Part shown: positions 56,521-64,000 of the stretch, one piece after another | How positions within the stretch are numbered: the stretch's first letter is position 1 | How the letters are laid out: the number at the start of each line of letters is the position of its first letter | Program-made: the position numbers and the translations under genes | The notes under the pieces: model-generated | What the model was told of the DNA's origin: nothing | What the model saw: the letters and a program-made list of their open reading frames with translations, nothing else | The model's database searches: none | NCBI GenBank assembly: GCA_022579005.1 | Contig: MU401468.1 | Coordinates: 262,642-326,641, forward strand | DNA from: Poronia punctata | Lineage: Eukaryota > Ascomycota > Sordariomycetes > Xylariales > Xylariaceae | Reading direction: 5' to 3' | DNA: 64,000 bases

Positions 56521-57568
56521 CTACAATTCATGCCTGGCCTTACACCTCGAGCAGCGCAAAATGATAGTCCGGTTACTTAAGTTCCCCGTGTATTCCAAGT
56601 GGCAGGTAAACTCGGCACTACAGGTGACGTTTCTGCAAGCTTTGTTCTGCTGCAATAGTACCTGGCATTCACCCATGTTGCGATGTAAAGTAGCACTGTA
56701 TGTTTCTGCGCTCTGGAGCTTCACCTTTGTGCCCAAAAGGTCCTGCTGGAGTTGTCTCACGCTTGCTTGAGCAGAACTGAGTTTAGGCAGTACCTTTCTC
56801 AGAACGTATGAACCAAAGTTCTGGGCAATAGTAACATTGTCCAGAATATGCGATTCTATAACGTCGTCAATGTGTTCTGCAGCTGCGGTTCCTAGCATGT
56901 CGTGGAAAGCCGCATCACTTGTCGAATGGATGGTATTTTCAACCAATGTAGTAAAGGAATTGACGTCCCAGTTTTTTGTAAGGATTTCCTCTGCTTTGGT
57001 GATGGATAAGGCTGCAAGGCTAGGTACGTCATAGTAGTCTGCCATGGCATTCATGCGGCCGTGGCAAAGCAAATGGTCGGAATCGTTGTTCGATAAAGCA
57101 GGGACGTTGTCCGGTAGAAGTTCCTCATCGGTGTCCGATTCGGATGGGCCTAGAAGCTGATTAGGGAGGGGTACTTTCAAAATGAGTTACTTTGAATATT
57201 TCTTACTTTTTTTAATCTGTTGCTGTGGTGTTTCGGAGGCCGATAGAACCCATATGGCAGGGTCGGGAGACACATGGTAGGCGCCTGAATATACAAATTC
57301 AAGGAAGCGACGCACGCTCTCAACGTCGTAAGAAATCTTCAATATGCCAGTTTTGGCTTCCTGCCTTCTTATAAGCTCCCCATCTTCGCTTTCATGTGGA
57401 TATCACACTGACCATAAAATCACCCCGTAGGGCAGCTGCTATAACAGGCGACTGGGCACACAGGTAGGCTCTGTGGACTTTGAACTCTCCGCCATCGCAC
57501 TGGACTGTCAGATCACTATATTCCTTGATCTGGAGAAGCTTTTGTTCGAGAGAAGGTGGGTTTGCCAT
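56521..57568 (-). CDS. BTB/POZ domain protein, 3 exons
   Basis: Exons on the minus strand: 57568-57413, 57360-57207, 57149-56521 (introns 52 and 57 bp) give 312 aa. The N-terminal BTB/POZ dimerisation domain (about 15-105) shows EYSDLTVQCDGGEFKVHRAYLC, SPVIAAALRGDFMEAKTGILK and YDVESVRRFLEFVYSGAY. A BACK-like helical region follows with MNAMADYYDVPSLAALSITK and a predicted coiled coil (ASVRQLQQDLLGTKVKLQSAE). The C-terminus has five Cys within about 45 residues (CRNVTC, FTCHLEY, LRCSRCKARHEL), possibly a small zinc-binding motif. Such fungal proteins are mostly uncharacterised; adaptor roles for CUL3 ligases are known for the domain. The last acceptor (CTAG at 57150) was chosen because it alone keeps the frame open with a normal intron length. 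Confidence 0.82.
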
Positions 57569-58787
57569 CTTGAAGTTTTGCACCACCCTCTGAGGATTAT
57601 AGGTAACTTGATGGAATGGGGGATTGACGGGGGGCTAAGGCCGTTTAACGACCATTGTTATGGGTTGGGGGGAAGGTAATTGTGGTATGTAGAAGTGATG
57701 GTGACGAATATAGTAGCCCACTGTATCAGTAACTTTTTTGCACCCATTCCGCGCCTTCCCTCCCACACATCTATGTATCTAGTCTGCTATCAGCCTATCA
57801 CATGCCTACTACCTTAGTGGCCATTGTCACGGTTTACACTGTGTCAGGTAGTGACAGTTGCAAGTAGGCCCAACAGAGCCAGTGAATACCACTCTATCCT
57901 AAGTACAATACAGGCCAGTTGCCTCCACGGCAACAGGGTCAAGCCTACTAAGTTAAGCTTTACATGGGCTGTTTCGATGGCGATGCGCAAGAGCATGGAG
58001 TTTGTGGCTTCCAGAACCTGCCGTTACTGAGACAGCTTGTCATTTTAGTAAGTACTTAGGTATTGCCTACTTGTATCAATCTCAGTTGGTGCAGGTATCC
58101 GAGAGCGATGCGTTTGGGACAAACACTGACAGTGATTGTAACTTGAATGTAATGCGCCCAATTAGAATTGAGCCTGCTGTTCACCTCTGAGATAATAGTA
58201 AGGAAACAGCAAGCCTTCTGTACGATAACATTACCTTGTAAATGGACTAGGAACCTTTTTGGCTGAAGGTCTACAGCGCAGATGCGTGTTGGAGAACCAG
58301 TTGAACGTAAAGCACAAAAATATGGCTTGCCAGTAACCATGTATCTAGATAATATTCTTCCGGCCGTACAGTTATGGTATCTAAACAATTCAAGTACAAC
58401 GTAAATCTCGACGTGTCTTTAGAGCCTGCCATCCCAGTATTTGCTTCTTTACCCGTGTAGATAATAATGAGATACCTACCATAATACTAAAGGTTGATTT
58501 ACAGCTGTGGGGGGGGGGGGAGAATCTCAATGACAAACGCCCACCGAATGCTACGACTATTTTAATGCTTGGCGTTGGTCGTTGAAGTTGTCTGCCTTGC
58601 TTCCGGCATATCTTGGTTAGGCGGATATAAGGCAGACAGACCAACCATTACATCCCTATTTCACTTCCAAGAACCAACACAACAGTAGGCAGCCATGCAT
58701 TGCCAAAACTTATAAGACAGCCAGAATAGATACTTTTATTATACCAACACTTGATAACTATCATCAAATAACTTCTCTATCGGAAAT
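57569..58787. other. Divergent intergenic region, BTB / phosphatase
   Basis: 1.2 kb with a poly-G run at about 58509-58521. No gene seen. Confidence 0.45.
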
Positions 58788-59782
58788 ATGGCCACTACAC
58801 CCAACGAAGCATCATTCATCCATATCCCCGGCGTGCTCAATTTCCGGGATATAGGAGGTTATCCCGTGTCCTCACAGCAAGGAAAGGAGGTCCGCCGAGG
58901 AATAGTCTACCGATCCGCTGAGCCCTCCCAAATTACTCAGGCAGGTCGTGAAGCAATACAGAAACTCAACATCGCTTACCGCTACGACCTTCGTTCAGAA
59001 CAAGAAATCCTACGCAACAACGGTGGGGGTTGGGGGGCGCGAGATATTTACGCTCCTGTTTTTCGGAAAGAGGATTATTCTCCCGAAGCAGTTGCCTTGC
59101 GCTTCAAGACTCATAAAGCTCGTCCAGAGGTCAGTGAGTCTTCTCTTGTAAAGCTTCCAAAAACTAATGTAAAAAGTAAAATAGGGCTTTGCAGAAGGAT
59201 ATTCGGAAATCCTCGTCGCGGGGGCACATCCAGATAACGCGGCCAGACCATATGCGAGGATCCTCGAGCATCTTGCTACTACTAATCCAAAACCTATCCT
59301 CATCCACTGCCAAGTCGGAAAAGATAGAACGGCCATCATATGCGCCCTGATCTTGTCACTTTGTGGTGTTTCGGATGACATAGTTGCCGATGAGTATAGT
59401 CTCTCTGATATCGGCTTAAAGTCGATTCATGAGGAGCTTATCGCCAAACTTCTCCAGAAGGAGGCTTTTAGGGAGGACCCCGAAAGCGTCCACGAGATGG
59501 TATTAACAAGGTAAGACTATGCCTTTACGCAGAAGGTTGTTGTTGTGCCAAACTCATTCGTGTACTAGGAGGGACAATATGCTTCTCTTGCTTCGGAAGA
59601 TTAGAGCGGACTATGACTCGGTTGAACAATGCGTAGTAGATTTGGGTCTGCTATCCTGGGAAGGTATCAGCAACCTCACAACTAATATGGTTGTTGACAC
59701 ATCTCCAACTGAGGGAAACGGTGATGGACTACGGCTTTGCCCTGTTGGCGAGAGCCAGCAATGTGCAGAACTGAAAAGATAA
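58788..59782 (+). CDS. Tyrosine/serine protein phosphatase-like protein (Y_phosphatase3 type), 3 exons
   Basis: Exons 58788-59133, 59195-59510 and 59569-59782 (introns 61 and 58 bp) give 291 aa. The N-terminus has the family signature IPGVLNFRDIGGYPV and RRGIVYRSAEPSQIT, followed by LNIAYRYDLRSEQEI. The phosphate-binding loop is HCQVGKDRT with catalytic Cys154 and Arg160 (Cx5R). DEYSLSDIGL follows as expected. This family includes LipA-like phosphoinositide/tyrosine phosphatases, common in fungi. The first donor was placed at GTGAGT (59134), four bases after a competing GTCAGT, because only this one keeps the frame (PEVKGYSE). No signal peptide. Confidence 0.92.
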
Positions 59783-60428
59783 CCCCGTCAATAGTTTCAA
59801 CCTCACAGTGCGCTCGGGGACTTTGGTGCTGATGACCTTGGGTTCGGGAAATTGGTGGACGTGATGGTTGGCATTTTGAAAATATTGGTTAACAGGTTTA
59901 GGGGGAAGGCGGCATGAGCATCGGTTTAGGCACAGGTGAATGTGCAAACTGTTTACCACGTCACTCACGATGGAAGGGAGTGTTTGATGTGAGGGCAAAA
60001 TTTGCCAACCACGGCAGCTCCCACGTATTCTTTAAAACGTAGTCGCACCTGCATATGGTTGTTGGTTCTACGAGTACTAAGGAAGCGTTGTGGCTTAGCT
60101 TATATGCCTACCTCCGAGCAGGCAGGCACTACAAATTCCCCGCTTATACATTTTATTAGCCAGCTCTACACGCTAAGCCTTAACCGGCCAGGCTCGTATA
60201 TCAACCCCTTTCTGACACACCCCCTAGCCTTTAAACACGGTCCCTAGATCTTTATTTTTGGAAAATAAATATGGCTGCTATGCTATATACCTGTCTAACG
60301 GGCGGCAACCTAACCCGGCATTTAACTTTTATGGGACCTAAATGAAGATGTTAAAGGACTATTGTATAAAGAGGCCAAGCGATTGTTAAAGGAGCTTGGT
60401 CTGGTCATGCTCTCTGTGTAGGAGTACG
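59783..60428. other. Intergenic, border of the AT-rich region
   Basis: 646 bp of normal base composition leading to the LTR element. No gene seen. Confidence 0.45.
60424..60428 (+). repeat. Left target-site duplication GTACG
   Basis: Same five bases as 63264-63268, directly outside the LTR ends. Confidence 0.85.
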
Positions 60429-60606
60429 TGTTATAGTAGGAAGGAAGGATATAGGGAAAGGACAGTTAGGTATAACATTAGGTATATTAGGTACTGTAGT
60501 TAATATAAACTAATGTTTAAAAAAAAAAGAAATCTTATTTAATATAAGGGTAGGACATATTCCTTATATAAGTCTAATAAAAGTACCTTATACCTTTGTT
60601 ATTACA
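60429..60606. repeat. LTR, left copy
   Basis: 178 bp, TG...CA ends; the less AT-rich of the two copies (G or C where the other has A or T at 19 sites, the reverse at 9). Confidence 0.92.
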
Positions 60607-63085
60607 ATTATTCCCTTTTTTTACTATACTTAACTATAAGTATGTTAATAGTATTATTTTAAGTATATATAGTTTTATTGTTTATATATTTTTTAGCTAT
60701 AACTTCTAATTAACTTAACTAATTAAATTATATAGTACCTAAGTACTTAAGTACTTTTTAATTAAACTATAAATATTAAAGTTAAGTTTATTATAAGTAT
60801 ATTTTATAGTTAGTTTAAACATATACTAATATACTTTTATATTTTACTAACACTTATACTAACTTTTTTATTTTTTATTTTTAATACTTTTACTACTACT
60901 ATTATTTTAATTTTACTTTTTATTTTTTATATTTTTTTTTTTTATTTTTAATATACTTATTCTACTGTTTTTTTGCCTCTTTTCCCTTTTAGTTTATACT
61001 TAATTTAACGCAATATTAGCTCTTGCTACAAATTTTATAGTTTACTATAAAAAAAATAATAAAAACAAAAGCTAATATAAAAGTTAAAAAAGTAAAAGTA
61101 ATATTAGTAAAAGTAATATAAGTAGTATAGCTAGTAAACGTGCTTATAGTAAGCGCTATAAACTTTATAGTTTATATAAGCAAAGTACTAAAGTGTATAA
61201 CTAAAAATATAGTACTTATAATAGCTAAAAAATTATACTAGTTTTAAATACTTGCTAGCTTTATTTTAAGCATATAATATATAATTTTTAGCTAAATAAA
61301 AGTTTGCTACTTTATATAGTATATATTTATAAAAATCTTAGTGCTTTTTTTTATAAAACCTATTAAAAAGCTTATAATACTTATAAGCTTATATGTTAAT
61401 TTATACCTTTTTTATATACGTTTTACTAACTTTTAATATTTTATTTTTTTTAGTTGCTAAAAATATTATAGTTTAATATAATTTAAGTTGCTAAGTTGCT
61501 AAAGTAGTTTAAAGCTGCTTTTTTTTTTACTTATACTATTTTTAATAATTTATATAGCCTAGCTATTATTAACAAAAATAGTATTAAATTTTAAAATAGT
61601 TTAATTACGTTTTACAATAAAATTATAAAAGCTTAATTTTGCTTTTATACTGCTTTTTACTACATAGTATTAATATATTAGTTTATATATAATTTAACTA
61701 GCAAAAAAAGTTTAAGCAAAAAAAATATAGTTTTTTATAATTAACATTATTTTTAAACTAAAACTTTGCTTTAAAGTTTAGTTAAACAACTTACTATTAA
61801 CATAGTAAGTTTTATAATTTATATATAGTTTAAGCATATTTTTAACAATTTTAAAGTTTTAATTTACGCTATTAATATTTTTATGCTACCTTTTTTTGCT
61901 TTTAACTAATAAAAATAAAGTTTTTAGCTTAGTTCTTAGCTATTAGCTTATTTATAAAAAAATTAAAAAAAGCTATAACTAAAAAATACAGCGCTAAGTT
62001 ATAATAATAAATTATTGCACTAAAAAAAAATAATAATATTTTTATATTTAATTAGCTATTATTTTAGCTTTTTTTTAGCTATTTTTTAATAGCTTTAAAT
62101 TATTAATAGTTTAGCTTTTTAGCTAAAGTTAATTTTATTTTTATTAATATTAATTTAATTTTGTTGCTATTATTAATTTTTTAATATTATTAATATTTTA
62201 TAATATAATTTATTTATTGCTAACTAGCAAATATAATTTTTTTTTTTTTTTAAAAAGTTAACTAAATAATACTAGCACTTAATTTATATTTAAGTTAGTA
62301 ATATTGCGTTAAGTAATTAGCTTAAATTTGCATAGTTTTCTTAACTTATAACTTTTATTATTTTATTTAGCATTATAAATTTTTTTTTTAAATCTTTTAA
62401 AAATATAGCTTAAAAACTAAAATAAAAATAATTTAAAGCACTTCTTTAATAGTATATATTAAAGTACCTTTTTAAACTATATTTTTTTATATAAAAAATC
62501 TAGTTTAAAACAAGTTTAAAAGCTTATTAAATTTGCTTTAAAAAGTATATTTATATATTAAACATTATAACACCTTTTTTAACAACCTTTTAAAGTTATA
62601 CTTTTTAAAAACTTTAAAACAGCACTCTTTAATTTTATATAAATATTATACCTATATAAATAAAAATATAATATAAAATTATTAAATCTTTATTTATAAC
62701 ATAGCTTCTTGCTAATAATAATTAAAAAAAATCTAGCTATACTTTAATACTTTTTTAAACTTTAATTAAATATAATATAAGTGCTTTAAAAGTAAGTAAA
62801 TAGGTAGCGTTATTATAATATAATTATATAAGTAAATAATTACTTTATATAAATAAAGTATAATATCTTATATAATTAAATAAATATTATATTATTAATA
62901 ATATATAAAGCAATACCTATTAAAGTTATTTAATTTAATAAAGTAGCAAAAATTATAAAAGCTATATAGTATATAAGCAAATAGTACTTAAAACGTATAT
63001 AATTTTTATATAAAAAGATTACTAACTATATAAGTATTAATATTTTAATATTTATTATAAGTAACTATTAAAAAAACATTAAAAT

Positions 63086-63263
63086 TGTTATAGTAAAAAA
63101 AAAAAATATAAAAAAAGAACAATTAAGTATAATATTAAGTATATTAGGTACTATAGTCAACATAAACTAATATTTAAAAAGAAAAGAAATCTTATCTAAT
63201 ATAAAAGTAGGACGTATTCTTTATATAGGTCTAATAAAGGTACCTTATACCTCTGTTATCACA
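63086..63263. repeat. LTR, right copy
   Basis: 178 bp, gap-free match to the left copy, differing only by transitions; followed directly by GTACG. Confidence 0.92.
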
Positions 63264-63268
63264 GTACG
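63264..63268 (+). repeat. Right target-site duplication GTACG
   Basis: Same five bases as 60424-60428, directly outside the LTR ends. Confidence 0.85.
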
Positions 63269-64000
63269 TGTCCCTAGGGTTTGTTAATAGGTACCCAGTA
63301 AGTACCCATTATTACCTATTAGGTCATGTTAGCTGCTTAGCAAAAGATATAGGTAAAGTTAGGTATTTATGTTAAAATAAATAGTTACTTAACTTAAAGT
63401 TAAGTACCTAATTTTAATTTTAAAAAATAAATAAAAATAAAAATAAAAATAAAAAAATAAAAATTAAAGTATTTATTTATTTAATATAGCTTTATAAGCT
63501 TAAAAATAATATTTTTAAATTAAAATAAAATTAAAAATAAAAAATGTACTAATCTTGTATTTATTTTATTAAATACCTAATACTTATTTAGCCTTAGCAT
63601 TACCTATTAGCTGCTAAGAAATTAAGCTAAGTACTTAACTACTTATTAAGTAGTTATTAAAACTAGCAAAATAGCTAAATTATATATATTAATTAATATA
63701 TGCATAAAGAGGTAAAACTTTTTTTTTTTATAAAATCTGCATATATTAAATAGGTAAAGAAAGACTTTTTATAAAAGGACCTTTTTGTTTATAATAGTTT
63801 TTACTGCAGCTATATAACTTTTATTATATAAGTATTATATTAATTTTTATTATTTTATAACTTATTAAATTTAATATATTTTTTTAAAATAAGCTAATAT
63901 ATTAATTTATTTTATAGCTATAAATAATACTTTTATTTTATAGTATTATAGCTTTTATAGTAATAGTTATAGTGTTTTAAATTGTTTTAATTTATTTTTT
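63269..64000. other. Further AT-rich, gene-free DNA to the window end
   Basis: About 80 bp of mixed sequence (GTCCCTAGGGTTTG...) outside the LTR element, then AT-rich sequence again to the last base. Probably another RIP-decayed repeat that runs out of the window. Confidence 0.55.

Larger units (their letters stand above)
60429..63263. mobile_element. RIP-degraded LTR retroelement, 2835 bp, complete ends
   Basis: Two 178-bp direct repeats (60429-60606 and 63086-63263) begin TGTTATAGTA and end with (T/C)ACA, so each has canonical TG...CA ends. The element is bounded by the 5-bp target duplication GTACG (60424-60428 and 63264-63268). The LTRs align without any gap; I count 28 differences in 178 positions and all are transitions, the mark of RIP. 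The 2.48 kb inside is extremely AT-rich with no open frame, so gag/pol cannot be recognised. Its short length suggests a non-autonomous or internally deleted element. Orientation is unknown because no coding signal survives. Confidence 0.92.

Overview
This window looks like nuclear DNA of a filamentous ascomycete (Pezizomycotina, most likely a Sordariomycete). The evidence is short GT-AG introns of about 50-115 bp with CTAAC/CTGAC branch points, single dispersed 5S rRNA genes instead of an array, a fungal non-reducing polyketide synthase, and AT-rich blocks whose repeats differ only by transitions, as repeat-induced point mutation (RIP) leaves them. The species cannot be named from the sequence. 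All gene models were spliced by eye by matching reading frames, splice signals and known family motifs.

Left part (1-16 kb): the kinetochore gene MIS14/NSL1 with a complete 5S rRNA gene inside its only intron; then, on the minus strand, a Sec14-like lipid-transfer gene, prefoldin subunit 3 (PAC10) and a large LacZ-type GH2 beta-galactosidase. A 2.2 kb gap with a poly-G / N-run / poly-C assembly break leads to a single-pass membrane protein gene. The next 3.4 kb has no recognisable gene but holds a decayed tandem repeat.

Middle part (16-40 kb): a hybrid histidine kinase (minus), a MOSC + ferredoxin-reductase + 2Fe-2S fusion (plus), a complete nine-exon non-reducing polyketide synthase SAT-KS-MAT-PT-ACP-TE (minus), a P-loop sulfotransferase-like protein (plus) and a membrane-anchored amidohydrolase (plus). 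This is a plausible small secondary-metabolite locus: the PKS makes an aromatic polyketide, the fusion protein could feed electrons to an oxygenase or metabolise the product, and the sulfotransferase-like protein could modify it. Membership of everything except the PKS is inferred from position only. A mitochondrial AIM24 gene closes the block.

Right part (40-64 kb): a 542-bp non-autonomous DNA transposon (55-bp terminal inverted repeats, perfect 8-bp target duplication), a large secreted protein with a Kex2-like site, an epoxide hydrolase, a low-complexity protein starting with a possible myristoylation signal, a small P-loop kinase, a second 5S rRNA gene, a GH43/CBM35 glycosidase, a short-chain dehydrogenase, a BTB/POZ protein and a tyrosine-phosphatase-like protein. 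From about 60.4 kb to the end the DNA is AT-rich and gene-free and contains an intact-ended, RIP-mutated LTR retroelement (178-bp LTRs, TG...CA ends, GTACG target duplication).

The strongest unusual observations are the 5S gene nested in the MIS14 intron, the compensatory base changes between the two 5S copies, the two transposable elements delimited to the base, and the PKS locus with an altered SAT active-site motif.
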